Assembly (NCBI GenBank): GCA_037133755.1
Contig: JBAXNN010000001.1
Location: forward strand, 124,001 to 188,000
From: F1-60-MAGs149 sp037133755
GTDB taxonomy: Bacteria > Actinomycetota > Thermoleophilia > Gaiellales > F1-60-MAGs149
Direction: 5' to 3'
Length of the DNA: 64,000 nt
The translations under genes and the position numbers were made by a program. Numbering within the stretch: the first letter of the stretch is position 1; each line of letters begins with the position of its first letter. The notes under the pieces are model-generated. The model was not told the origin of the DNA, searched no databases, and worked only from the letters and a program-made list of their open reading frames with translations. Positions 25,386 through 35,600 of the stretch are shown here, one piece after another.

Positions 25386-27269
25386 TTGAGCGCCGCGGAG
25401 GAGACAGAGGAGGGCGCGGGCACGGGAGCCCCTGCGCGCGTTCGCCTGCAGTTCTCCCCCAGCGGCATCGACGTGAAGGTGCCCGGCGGCGTCACGGTCT
25501 TCGACGCGGCGTCGTGGAACGGCATCGCGATCGACTCGACCTGCGGCGGCCACGGCACGTGCCGCAAGTGCAAGGTGCAGATCACCGAGGGCGAGGCGCC
25601 CCTGTCGAAGCTCGACAGCCGCGCCTTCTCCCCCGACGAGCTGCGTGACGGCTGGCGTCTCGCCTGCCGCATCCAGACGGCCGGCGATCTGTCGATCGAG
25701 GTGCCGCCGCTGCAGACTCGGCCGAAGGCCGCGACCGTCGGCGTCGGGCGCCAGGTGATCCTGCGTCCGTCGATCGTCAAGCGCTTCCTCCAGCTCGAGG
25801 AGGCCACCCTGTCCGATCAGCGCACCGACATCCAGCGCGTCCTCGACGCCATGGACGACCTCGAGCTGACGACGTCGATCTCCGTGCTGCGCACGCTCGG
25901 CAAGGTGCTCCGCTCGTCGAACTGGGAGGTCACTGCCGTGATCGCCGACAGCGAGCTCATCGCCGTCGAGCCCGGCGACACGACCGGCCGCCGCTTCGCG
26001 ATCGCGTACGACCTCGGTACCACCACCGTTGTCGCGAACCTGCTCGACATCGAGACCGGCACGCCGGTTGCGGTCAAGAGCATGCTCAACAAGCAGCAGC
26101 CGTTCGGCGCCGACGTCATCAGCCGCATCAGCGCCACGATGATGGATCCCGACGCACTCGCCAAGCTGCGCGACCTCGCCCACGAGACGCTTGCGGAGCT
26201 CACCGACGAGGTCCTCGCCGCCGGCGAGATCGACCGCAACGAGGTCTACGAGATCGTGCTCGCGGGCAACGCGACGATGACGCAGATCGCGCTCGGTATC
26301 GATCCCGAGCCGCTCGGCGTCGCGCCGTTCGTGATGACCAGCGAGGGCTACGACGGCCTGCGCGCCAGCGACCTCGGCATCTCGATCCACCCGAACGCGC
26401 CCGCCACCGTCTTCCCCTCGCTCGGCGCGTACGTCGGTGGCGACATCACCGCTGGCATCCTCGCGACGGGCCTCGACCGCGATCGCCGCCTGCGCCTGTT
26501 CATCGACGTCGGCACCAACTGCGAGATCGCGATCGGCAACCAGGACCGCATCGTCTCGACCGCCGCGCCCGCTGGCCCCGCCTTCGAGGCCGCGTCGATC
26601 CGCCACGGCATGCGTGCCGATGACGGCGCGATCGAGGTCGTCAAGCTGACCGAGGACGCGATCGAGCTGGGCGTCATTGGCGACGCCGAGCCCGTCGGCA
26701 TGTGTGGCTCGGGCCTCGTCGACGCGGTCGCCGAGCTGGTGCGTGTCGGCATGCTCGACTCCTCCGGCAAGTACCTCACCGACGAGGATGCCGCCGAGCG
26801 CCTGCCCAACCTGGCCCCCAACCTGATCACCCTCAACGGCGAGCGCGTCTTCGTCCTGCACTGGAAGGGCGAGGTCGGCGACGGCGAGAACGCCGTCTAC
26901 CTGTCGCAGCGCGACGTGCGCGAGCTGCAGTTCGCCAAGGCCGCGATCGCGACCGGCTGGAAGCTGATGATCGAGGAGCTCGGCATCGACGAGGCCGACA
27001 TCGCTCAGGTGCTGCTGGCCGGCTCGTTCGGCTCGTACCTGTCGGCCGCCAGCGCGATCCGCATCGGCCTCGTGCCGAAGCTGCCGATCCCGCGCATCAT
27101 CAGCGCCGGCAACGTCGCCGGCGAGGGCGCGAAGATGGCGATCCTCTCGATCCAGGAGCGCCACGCCGGCGCGGCCCTGATCGACGAGATCGAATACGTC
27201 GAGCTGTCCGAGCGCACCGACTTCAACGACCGCTTCATCGAGCAGCTCGCCTTCCCGGTAGGCACGTGA
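25386..27269 (+). CDS. ASKHA-type reductive activator of corrinoid proteins (RACo/DUF4445), ferredoxin domain fused
   Basis: 627 residues. The N-terminal plant-type [2Fe-2S] ferredoxin domain has Cys53, Cys59, Cys62 and Cys94. A linker domain and the ASKHA ATPase/DUF4445 region follow (AYDLGTTTVVANLLDIETGT, then DVGTNCEIAIGN and AGSFGSYLSAASAI). Such proteins use ATP to re-reduce cobalt that has slipped to Co(II), restoring active Co(I). In an aerobic host this repair would be needed often. It starts with TTG at 25386, four bases after the preceding stop, and overlaps the next gene by four bases. Confidence 0.92.
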   Translation: MSAAEETEEGAGTGAPARVRLQFSPSGIDVKVPGGVTVFDAASWNGIAIDSTCGGHGTCRKCKVQITEGEAPLSKLDSRAFSPDELRDGWRLACRIQTAGDLSIEVPPLQTRPKAATVGVGRQVILRPSIVKRFLQLEEATLSDQRTDIQRVLDAMDDLELTTSISVLRTLGKVLRSSNWEVTAVIADSELIAVEPGDTTGRRFAIAYDLGTTTVVANLLDIETGTPVAVKSMLNKQQPFGADVISRISATMMDPDALAKLRDLAHETLAELTDEVLAAGEIDRNEVYEIVLAGNATMTQIALGIDPEPLGVAPFVMTSEGYDGLRASDLGISIHPNAPATVFPSLGAYVGGDITAGILATGLDRDRRLRLFIDVGTNCEIAIGNQDRIVSTAAPAGPAFEAASIRHGMRADDGAIEVVKLTEDAIELGVIGDAEPVGMCGSGLVDAVAELVRVGMLDSSGKYLTDEDAAERLPNLAPNLITLNGERVFVLHWKGEVGDGENAVYLSQRDVRELQFAKAAIATGWKLMIEELGIDEADIAQVLLAGSFGSYLSAASAIRIGLVPKLPIPRIISAGNVAGEGAKMAILSIQERHAGAALIDEIEYVELSERTDFNDRFIEQLAFPVGT

Positions 27270-27889
27270 GCGACGTTGCCGTCATCACCTGTGGTGTGCT
27301 CACGCAGCACGTCGATGCGATCCGTACGCGTCGCGGCTGGGATGTCTCGGTGCATCCGCTGCCGCCGCTCCTGCACCAGCGCCCCGACCGCATTGCCCCC
27401 GCCGTGCAGGAGCTGGCCGAGCAGCTGGCCGAGGACCACGACCGTGTTGTCGTGGCCTACGCCGACTGCGGCACGTACGGTGCGCTCGACAGCGTCTGCG
27501 AAGAGCTCGGCCTCGAGCGCCTGCGCGGCAGCCACTGCTACGACGTCTTCGCCGGTCCCGACCGCATCGCGGAGCTCCACGGCAGCCAGCCCGGCAGCTT
27601 CCTACTCACCGACGCGCTGATCAAGGGCTTCGATCGGCTCGTCGTGCAAGAGCTTGGCCTCGACCGGCATCCCGAATTGCGCGACGACTACTTCCGCGAG
27701 TACACCCGGGTCGTCTGGCTCGCCCAGGACCCCACCCCCGCCCTGCGCGAGGGTGCCGCCCGTGCTGCCCAGACCCTGCGTCTGCCGCTCGAGATCATCG
27801 AGACCGGCGACCGCGGGCTCGAGGCAGAGCTGGAGCGGATGATCGACCGAACCCCCACCGGCGCCGGCAGCGCCACCCAAGGAGCGTGA
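27266..27889 (+). CDS. DUF1638 family protein
   Basis: 207 residues. The pattern VITCGVLTQHVDAI, then HPLPPLLHQRPDRIAPAVQE, VVVAYADCGTYGALD and GSHCYDVFAG is that of DUF1638, a family repeatedly found beside corrinoid methyltransferase genes. The conserved cysteines (in ITCGV, YADCGTY and SHCYD) could hold a metal or cofactor. Its biochemical role is unknown. GTG start at 27266 overlaps the activator stop. Confidence 0.82.
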   Translation: MSDVAVITCGVLTQHVDAIRTRRGWDVSVHPLPPLLHQRPDRIAPAVQELAEQLAEDHDRVVVAYADCGTYGALDSVCEELGLERLRGSHCYDVFAGPDRIAELHGSQPGSFLLTDALIKGFDRLVVQELGLDRHPELRDDYFREYTRVVWLAQDPTPALREGAARAAQTLRLPLEIIETGDRGLEAELERMIDRTPTGAGSATQGA

Positions 27890-27892
27890 GCA

Positions 27893-30340
27893 ATGGACGC
27901 CAAGGCTGACGTCGTCATCATCGGCGCGGGCATCGTCGGCACGTCTGCCGCCTGGGAGCTCGTCCAGGCCGGCGTGACCAACGTGATCGTGATCGATCAG
28001 GGCCCGCTCAGCCACACGGGCGGTTCGTCGTACCACGCTCCGGGCCTCTGCTTCCAGACCGGCACCAGCCGTCTGCTCTGCACCCTCGCCCAGTGGTCTG
28101 CCGAGACGTACCGGACCTACAACACGCCCGAGCGCGATGCCTGGGCCGAGGTCGGCAGCATCGAGGTCGCCACCACGCCGGCGCGCGCCCGCGAGCTGGA
28201 GCGCCGCCGCAACGCCGCGATGGCCTACGGCCTCGAGGGCAGCATCATCACGCCCAAGCAGGTTGTCGAGCTGTGCCCGCTGGTCGATGAGAACACGATT
28301 CTCGCCGGCTACCACGTGCCGACCGATGGCCTCTGCCGCGCGGTCACCGTGTGCCACACGCTGCAGGAGTGGTGCCGCCAGGCTGGTGTGCGCTTCTTCG
28401 AGTGCACGCGCGTGACGAACGTCCAGATCGAGGGCGGTCGCGTGCGCGGCGTCGAGACGGTGAGCGGCACGGTCAAGTGCGGCCAGGTGCTCGTAGCCGG
28501 CGGCCTCTGGGGCCCCGAGCTGCAGACCATGATCGGCCGCCCGATTCCGCTGCAGCCCGTCGAGCACGTGTTCGCGTGGGGTGCCCCGATCGAGGGCCTC
28601 GAGCGCGGGCCCGTCGAGTCGGTGCTGCCGATGATCCGCCACCAGGATCGCGACGTCTACTACCGCCAGCGCTGGCAGGGCATGGGCATCGGCTCGTACG
28701 CCCACGCCCCGCTGCCGATCGCGATCGACGATCTCGAGCGCGCCGAGGACGGCCATCAGAACGCGCAGGGGCCGTTTAGCGAGGAGCACTTCGCCGACGC
28801 CTGGGACGCCACGCGCACCCTGATGCCGCGCGTCTACGACGCCGGCCTCGAGGAGACCTTCAACGGCCACTTCTCGTTCACCATCGACGGCAACCCGCTG
28901 CTCGGCGAGTCGTCGTACACCAAGGGCTTGTTCCTGGCCGAGGCGATCTGGGTGACGCAGGCGGCCGGTTCCGCCCAGGCCGTCGTGCGCCAGATGACCG
29001 GCCAGCCCGTCGGCCTCGATCTCGGCGGCGCGCACCCCGACCGCTTCCAGCCGCACCACGGCGCCCCCGCCTTCGTGCTCGCCCGCGGCAGCCAGCAGTA
29101 CGCCGAGGTCTACGACATCCTGCATCCGCTCGAGCCCGCGCTCAACGCGCGTGGCCTGCGCCGCCTCCCCTCGCACGAGTGGGTGTCGGAGCGCGGCGGC
29201 TACATGCTCGAGAGCGCCGGTTGGGAGCGCGCGCAGTGGCTCGACGCGAATGCGAGCCTGCCCGCCCCCGAGCACACGCAGGCGCGTGGCGAGTGGGAGT
29301 CGCGGCACTGGTCGCCGACGATCGGCAAGGAGCACGCGCGCGTGCGCTCGCACGTCGGCCTGTTCGACCTCACGCCGTTCACCAAGCTCGAGGTCGAGGG
29401 CTCCGGCGCGTGCGATTGGCTCAACCGCATGTGCACGTCCGAGCTGGACGTCCCGGTCGGCCGCATCGTCTACACGACGTGCCTCACCCCGCACGGCGGC
29501 GTGGTGTTCGACATCACGGTCACCCGCCTGAGCGACACGAGCTATCTGATCGTGACCGGCGGCGGCTCCGGCCCGCGCGACGTGGCGTGGCTGCGCAGCC
29601 ACCTACCCGAGGGAGACGCCGTGCGCCTGCGCGACGTCACCAGCTCGTACGCCGTCTCCGGCCTGTGGGGCCCGAACGCCCGCAAGGTGCTGCAGCCGCT
29701 CGTGCCCGAAGACCTCTCGAACGAGGCCTTCCCGTACATGCGCGCGCAGCGCATCTGGATCGAGCACGTGCCCGCGCTCGCGCTGCGCATCTCCTACGCC
29801 GGCGAGCTCGGCTGGGAGCTCTACGTGCCCAGCGAGTACGGCAGCTGGGTGTGGGAGCGTCTGCTCGAGGCCGGCCAGGAGCACGGCATCATCGCCGCCG
29901 GTGGTGGCGCTTTCGAGTCGCTGCGCATCGAGAAGGGCTACCGCTTCGCGGGCGTCGACATGCACACCGATTACACGGCCGACCAGTCCGGCCTCGGCTT
30001 CGCCGTTAACCTCGGCAAGTCGGCCTTCATCGGCAAGCAGGCCGTCATCGAGGAGCGCAAGGCGGGTCTCGCCAAGCGCCTCGTGCCGATCCTGCTCGAC
30101 GATGCCGATGCGGCCCCGCTCGGCGGCGAGCCGATCCTGATCGACGGCAAGAAGGTCGGTTACGTGACCAGCGCCAACTTCGGCTACACGGTTGGCAAGT
30201 CGATCGCGTACGGGTATCTTCCTGCGCAGCAGGCAACCCCGGGGACGCGGGCCGCCGTGCGGATCTTCGATCGCGAGATCGAGGGTGCCGTGACAACCGA
30301 ACCCATTTTCGACCCCGCCGGCGAGCGCATCCGCGCCTAG
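27893..30340 (+). CDS. Dimethylglycine/sarcosine dehydrogenase-like flavoprotein with GcvT domain
   Basis: 815 residues in two parts. An N-terminal DAO-type FAD domain (VVIIGAGIVGTSAAWELV at 7-24) has GSSYHAPGL at 45-53, where His48 matches the covalent-FAD histidine of dimethylglycine dehydrogenases. A C-terminal aminomethyltransferase (GcvT) domain follows (about 480-815: HVGLFDLTPFTKLEVEG, GELGWELYVPSEYG, ESLRIEKGYRFAGVDM) and binds THF. It would oxidise an N-methyl group and give methylene-THF. The position after the corrinoid operon supports dimethylglycine as substrate. It lies four bases after the DUF1638 stop. Confidence 0.9.
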   Translation: MDAKADVVIIGAGIVGTSAAWELVQAGVTNVIVIDQGPLSHTGGSSYHAPGLCFQTGTSRLLCTLAQWSAETYRTYNTPERDAWAEVGSIEVATTPARARELERRRNAAMAYGLEGSIITPKQVVELCPLVDENTILAGYHVPTDGLCRAVTVCHTLQEWCRQAGVRFFECTRVTNVQIEGGRVRGVETVSGTVKCGQVLVAGGLWGPELQTMIGRPIPLQPVEHVFAWGAPIEGLERGPVESVLPMIRHQDRDVYYRQRWQGMGIGSYAHAPLPIAIDDLERAEDGHQNAQGPFSEEHFADAWDATRTLMPRVYDAGLEETFNGHFSFTIDGNPLLGESSYTKGLFLAEAIWVTQAAGSAQAVVRQMTGQPVGLDLGGAHPDRFQPHHGAPAFVLARGSQQYAEVYDILHPLEPALNARGLRRLPSHEWVSERGGYMLESAGWERAQWLDANASLPAPEHTQARGEWESRHWSPTIGKEHARVRSHVGLFDLTPFTKLEVEGSGACDWLNRMCTSELDVPVGRIVYTTCLTPHGGVVFDITVTRLSDTSYLIVTGGGSGPRDVAWLRSHLPEGDAVRLRDVTSSYAVSGLWGPNARKVLQPLVPEDLSNEAFPYMRAQRIWIEHVPALALRISYAGELGWELYVPSEYGSWVWERLLEAGQEHGIIAAGGGAFESLRIEKGYRFAGVDMHTDYTADQSGLGFAVNLGKSAFIGKQAVIEERKAGLAKRLVPILLDDADAAPLGGEPILIDGKKVGYVTSANFGYTVGKSIAYGYLPAQQATPGTRAAVRIFDREIEGAVTTEPIFDPAGERIRA

Positions 30341-30372
30341 CCGTCAACGATTCCCTCCGGAGGAGAACCCCC

Positions 30373-31548
30373 ATGCCCCAGCTCGCAACCGCCCTTGAGC
30401 GTCTCGGTACCGAGACCGCCTTCGAGGTCCTCGCCCGCGCCAAGGCCCTCGAGGCCACCGGCAAGCGCGTCATCCACCTCGAGATCGGCGAGCCCGACTT
30501 CGACACCCCGCCCCACATCGTCGAGGCTGCGGCCAAGGCGCTGAAGGACGGCCAGACGCACTACTGCCCCGCCCCGGGCCTGCCGATCCTGCGCGAGACG
30601 TGCGCCAACCATCTGTCCACGCATCGCGGCATCGACGTGCACCCCGACTCGATCGTCGTCACGCCGGGCGCCAAGCCGTTCCTGTTCTACGGCATCCTCG
30701 CCACGTGCAACCCGGGCGATGAGGTCATCTACCCGAACCCGGGCTTCCCGATCTACGAGTCGGCGATCCGCTGGGCCGGTGCCACGCCGGTGCCGCTGCC
30801 GCTCACCGAGGAGACCGACTTCGCCTTCACGGCCGACGACCTCCGGTCCCGCATGACGTCGAAGACGAAGATGGTGATCCTCAACTCGCCGGCCAACCCG
30901 ACGGGTGGCTACATCTCGAAGCAGCTCAACGCCGAGATCGCCAACGTCCTCGCCGACCACGACTGCTGGATCCTGTCGGACGAGGTCTACTCCGAGATGC
31001 TGTGGGGCGGCGCCGAGCACGACACGATCGCCGGCCACCAGGGTCTCCAGGATCGCACGATCCTGCTCGACGGCTTCTCCAAGACGTTCGCGATGACGGG
31101 CTGGCGCCTGGGCTACGCGTCGCTGCCGGAGCCGCTGCGCGAGCCGATCACCCGCCTGATCATCAACTCGGTGTCCTGCACCGCTCCCGCCACGCAGCTC
31201 GCCGGCGTCGCGGCCCTGACCGGCCCCCGCACCGAGATCGACGCGATGATGGCCGAGTTCGATCGTCGCCGCGCCGCGGTTGTCGAGGGCCTCAACTCGC
31301 TGCCGGGTGTCACGTGCCGCGACCCGAAGGGCGCGTTCTACGCGTTCCCGAACGTCCAGGGCACGGGCCAGGACGGCAAGATCGTGGCCGACCGTCTGCT
31401 GCAGGAGGCCGGCGTTGCCGTGCTGAGCGGCACCGCCTTCGGTGAGCACGGCGATGGCTACCTGCGCCTCTCCTACGCCAACAGCATGGAGAACATCCAG
31501 GAGGCGATCGAGGCGATGCGCGGTCTGCTGGAGGCGATGCAGGCATGA
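30373..31548 (+). CDS. PLP-dependent class I/II aminotransferase
   Basis: 391 residues of the aspartate-aminotransferase fold. Lys237 in GFSKTFAMTGWR is the Schiff-base lysine; the NSPANPTGG and ILSDEVYSEM segments and a substrate-carboxylate arginine near LRLSYAN are in place. Preceded by a strong GGAGGAG ribosome binding site. Context (a glycine/serine-generating pathway and a following hydroxyacid dehydrogenase) suggests serine or glyoxylate/alanine transamination, but the sequence alone does not fix the substrate. Confidence 0.9.
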   Translation: MPQLATALERLGTETAFEVLARAKALEATGKRVIHLEIGEPDFDTPPHIVEAAAKALKDGQTHYCPAPGLPILRETCANHLSTHRGIDVHPDSIVVTPGAKPFLFYGILATCNPGDEVIYPNPGFPIYESAIRWAGATPVPLPLTEETDFAFTADDLRSRMTSKTKMVILNSPANPTGGYISKQLNAEIANVLADHDCWILSDEVYSEMLWGGAEHDTIAGHQGLQDRTILLDGFSKTFAMTGWRLGYASLPEPLREPITRLIINSVSCTAPATQLAGVAALTGPRTEIDAMMAEFDRRRAAVVEGLNSLPGVTCRDPKGAFYAFPNVQGTGQDGKIVADRLLQEAGVAVLSGTAFGEHGDGYLRLSYANSMENIQEAIEAMRGLLEAMQA

Positions 31549-32525
31549 GCGACAAGCCCCGTATCGTCGTCACGCGGCGCATCCCGCAGCCGGCGCTCGA
31601 TCTGCTCGCCGAGCATGGCGACGTGTGGCTCTCGCCGCACGATCGTCCGCTCACGCGCGAGGAGATGTTCGACGCCGTCAAGGGCGCCGACGCGATCGTC
31701 TGCCTCCTGCATGACACGATCGACGACGCCGTCCTCGACGCGGCTGGTCCGCAGCTGAAGGTCATCGCTAACGTGGCGGTGGGCTACAACAACGTCGACA
31801 CGAAGGCGATCGAGAGCCGCGGCACCGTCTGGTTTACGAACACGCCGGGCGTGCTGACGGAGGCGACCGCGGATATCGCGATGTCGCTAATCCTGATGAC
31901 GACTCGTCGTCTCGGCGAGGGCGAGCGCGTGATCCGCTCGGAGACCCCGTGGGTGTGGAGCATGTTCTACATGCTCGGCACGGGCATCCAGGGCAAGACG
32001 CTTGGCATCGTCGGTCTTGGCCTGATCGGCCAGGCCACGGCGCGTCGCGCCAAGGCGTTCGGCATGGAGATCATCTACTCGGGTCGCCGCCAGGCGGATC
32101 CCGCGATCGAGGCCGAGCTCGGCGCGAAGTACGTGTCGTTTGACGAGCTGCTCGAGACGGCCGATGTCGTCTCGCTGCACTGCCCGCTCAACGACGAGAC
32201 GAAGCACCTGATCAACGCCGACCGCCTGGCGCAGATGCGCGAGGACGCGTACCTCGTGAACACCACGCGCGGTCCGGTCGTCGACGAGCAGGCGCTCGTC
32301 GACGCACTCCGCAAGGGCGAGATCAAGGGCGCCGGCCTCGACGTGTTCGAGGAGGAGCCGAAGATCAACCCCGGCCTGCTCGACCTCGAGAACGCGGTGC
32401 TGATCCCGCACCTCGGCTCGGCCACGATCGAGACCCGCACCGAGATGGGTCTGCTCGCCGCCGCCAACACGGTCGCGATCCTGAGCGGCGAGGAGCCCCC
32501 GAGCCCGGTGGTTCGCGTCAGCTAG
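31545..32525 (+). CDS. D-isomer-specific 2-hydroxyacid dehydrogenase (glyoxylate/hydroxypyruvate reductase-like)
   Basis: 326 residues. The NAD(P) motif is GIVGLGLIGQATARRAKAFG (about 154-173), catalytic Arg242 is in NTTRGPVVDE, an acidic residue lies in DVFEEEP and His289 in IPHLGSAT. The N-terminal ANVAVGYNNVDTKAI segment is typical of glyoxylate/hydroxypyruvate reductases. ATG at 31545 overlaps the aminotransferase stop by four bases. With that enzyme it could convert serine via hydroxypyruvate to D-glycerate (inference). Confidence 0.9.
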   Translation: MSDKPRIVVTRRIPQPALDLLAEHGDVWLSPHDRPLTREEMFDAVKGADAIVCLLHDTIDDAVLDAAGPQLKVIANVAVGYNNVDTKAIESRGTVWFTNTPGVLTEATADIAMSLILMTTRRLGEGERVIRSETPWVWSMFYMLGTGIQGKTLGIVGLGLIGQATARRAKAFGMEIIYSGRRQADPAIEAELGAKYVSFDELLETADVVSLHCPLNDETKHLINADRLAQMREDAYLVNTTRGPVVDEQALVDALRKGEIKGAGLDVFEEEPKINPGLLDLENAVLIPHLGSATIETRTEMGLLAAANTVAILSGEEPPSPVVRVS

Positions 32526-32537
32526 TCACGAACGAAG

Positions 32538-32583
32538 ACGGCCCCGGACTGGCACTTGCCGGTCCGGGGCCGTTGTCGTTTTC
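32538..32583 (+). terminator. Rho-independent terminator after the methylamine cluster
   Basis: A perfect 12-base stem (ACGGCCCCGGAC / GTCCGGGGCCGT, 32538-32549 and 32562-32573) with a 12-base loop, followed by TGTCGTTTTC. It lies 13 bases after the hydroxyacid dehydrogenase stop, marking the end of the plus-strand operon that begins at 21766 or at 30373. Confidence 0.85.
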
Positions 32584-32652
32584 GGCTGGTGCTCTCTGCC
32601 GAGCCGCCTGTCCGTGCGGATCGGCGCGTGACCGCTATTGCGGTGTGCGAGG

Positions 32653-35600
32653 TTATCCCACAGACCCGTTACAGGTGACTGATACGGGCGTCGACGCCGA
32701 CTTGAGACCCCACGAGTTGGTGGCGGTCACATAGATCGTTTGCTGTTCTCCGGCAATCCAGCCGCAGTACGTCGTGCCGTTGGTGAGCGTGGTGATTACC
32801 TGGGTCGTGCCGTAATCCTCCCACCATTGGTAGGACTGGGTGATGCAGCCCATCTCCCCGGTGTTCTCGCAATAGAAGGTGCAGCCTGATCCGCAATTCG
32901 AGGCCACCAACTGGGCGCCGGGGGTGGGGTACGTCGCGGTCAGCGACGTCGACGTGACCACCGGCGGCGAGCACGCCGGGGGCGGTGTCACCGTCACCGT
33001 CCCGTACCCGAACGCGTAGTTATTGCTGACAGTCAGGGTGATCGTCGCGGTCGGCGATCCACAGACCACGGTGAGGTATCCCGCCGTGGTCAGGCTCCAC
33101 CCGGTCGGCAGCGTGCTGCCCAAGCCCCACGAGCAGCCCCCCGCCGGGCAGTTGCTGGCGGCCAGGTTATACGCCGCCGCATTCGGGTTGTTGATCGTGG
33201 TCGAGGTGATCACGGGCGTCCCGGGCCATGCCGAGCCCTGGGTCCACGGCCGTGACAGCAGGTACGCCGCAGGCGGGCTCGACGGGAACATGCCGGTGCT
33301 GCACACACTGTTCTGGTTGAGGTAGCCCCCGCCATACGTGGAAATGGTCTGCTCGGTGATCGTGTACGTGCCCGAGCCGTTCCACGGCGACGGGGAGTAG
33401 AACGTGCCGTTGGCGAGTACCTGACAGCCGAAGGCGATGTTCGTACAACCAGCGCCACAGCTTGACGCACCCGTGTTGTAGTTCGACAGCGTACTGCCCG
33501 ATCCGAGCAGCTGCCACGACGGCGAGCTGGTCGAGCCGAGGATCGCCCCGTTGACCGTCGTTGAGGTCGTCGAGTTCGAGACGCCACCGTTCGATGCCGT
33601 CGTCGTTGACGTGGCACTGGATTGCGTGACCTGGCCTGCCGACCCGTTGAGCTGGCTGTTGAAGAAGCCGCTGAGCGCCGCCATGTTCGCGGAGCCCGCG
33701 GCAAGGACAGCCGTCTTGGCGACCTGAGGCGCGCTCCACAGCTGGTACGGCGTCGCCATCGTGCCCTTCTTCAAAGCGTTGTAGCTCGACAGCGTGTTGG
33801 TCGGATAGCTGCTCGACAGTGCCGTCGTGCACATCGGCGTTCCCTTGGTCGAGCCGCCGGAGCCAGTGACCCCAGAGCAGAGACTCGCGACCGTCTGTGG
33901 CGTCACATTCGCAGCCGTTGCCGGCGACGACGCCGTAGCGCCCATCCCGGCCGGCACGGCGCTCACGGCCGAGCCGCTGATCGCATACTTGCTCGCCGCC
34001 GTCACCGACGGCGTCCACAGCGCAACCTCGTCGCTGTACGTCGTGGAAGGCCAGACATCAGCGATGTTCTGCTGCCACTGACACCAGTTCGTCGCCGTCC
34101 CATTGATCGACGACACCGACGGCGTCGACGCGCACTGCGCCATGTACGCGCTCTGCGTGGCCGCGGCAGGCGTGTTGAGCACGCTCGCCATGTAGTTGAA
34201 GTAGTCGTTCGTCATCACGGCCTGCTGATACTCGAGCGTGCCCCAGTAACTCAGGAACAACTGCATGGCCTGCACCGACGACGGCGCAAGCGCCACCGTG
34301 TCGGTCGAGACGTAGTCACCCGCCTCATAGTCCGCGACGAGTGACTGCCACGCAGACGTCGAGCCGCCACCCGTGTTGAACAGCATCTCGTTGATCGCGT
34401 TCGAACACGTGGTTTCCAACTGCGAGATCGTATTCATCGTCAGCGACAACTGCGAGTTCGTCGACGTCGCAGTGACGCTGCCGTCCGCCAAGCCGTAGAT
34501 CGTCGGCAGGTAGTAGTTGTTCCACGCCGTGGTGATGGCACCCTCACACGTCGACACCGACGACGTTGAGACCTGCAGCGAGAGCATGTCCACGCTCGTC
34601 TGCAGCGCGTGAACCTGGTTCGAAATGCAATCGAGCTGGTCGGAAATCGCGCTCAACCCCTCGGTCGTCTCCGTCTCACCCGTCGTCGGATCGATCGCGC
34701 TATTGACCTCATCAAGCGCGAAGCCCGTCACGCCCTCGGCCATCGCCGGCATTTCCCCGCCAAGCCCCTCCCCTGTGGCGTAGAGCGAGATCATTGCCGC
34801 CGTCGTCTCAACACTGAAGTCCGCAACCGCCGTCAGATCGCTCTGCGACGAGCCAGGAGTCGCCGGCGGAGCGAACGTCGACGTGCACGGCGCGCCCGCA
34901 GCGGCCGCCAGCGTGGTGCTCGACGACTGGCGCGTCGACGGCGCAGTGCTCCGCGCCAACGTGCCCTTCGCCGGCGTGGCCGACTTCTTCTTCGGCTTCA
35001 TCCGCTGCTTGTACGCGCGGTAGTACTGGCGATGCGGCATCTGCAACACGCGCGTCCGTAGGCCCTTCACCCGCTCACCCCGCCGCGCAGTACGCGCCAG
35101 CATCGAGGAGAACGCGTCATACCCGCCGGCGTTCTTCACTGCACGCAGCAGCTGCTGATCGCCCACCACGTACGAGTAGAGCCACAGGCCCTGATTGCTA
35201 TTCGCCCCGGTGAACCCAAGCGCGCGACGCACCGACGCCAGGTTCTTGCCAAACCCACCCGTGCGCGCCAGCGGCATCTTCGACGCCGCCGTCGTCGACG
35301 GATCAACACGCTGCAACGACAGCGACAGCTCGGGCACGATCGTCCTCAACGTCCCGGTAAACGCGCGACCCTGCACACGACCACCCGTCACGGTCACGAC
35401 AAACGGCGCCGTCTTCGACGGCTCACCCGCCACACGCAACAGCGTCTGACCATGACGCGACGTCCGCCCCGTACCCATCGTCTCGCCCGACACCGGGTCC
35501 GTCACCGTCACCGTGCCACCCACCACGTACCGGAACGGGCCGGTAAACGCCTGCACCGCGAGGTTCTTCGGCGTACGCGCCCGCGCCGCAGCATCCGTGG

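Noticed and set aside
25341..29602. Long minus-strand open frames opposite the corrinoid activator and the demethylase genes
   Set aside because: They are the GC-driven complement of strongly coding plus-strand genes; no recognisable motif or start signal.
22542..32525. Cobalamin riboswitch in front of the corrinoid genes
   Set aside because: The upstream divergent region is only about 90 bases and has no recognisable B12-box-like element; a simple promoter fits the space.
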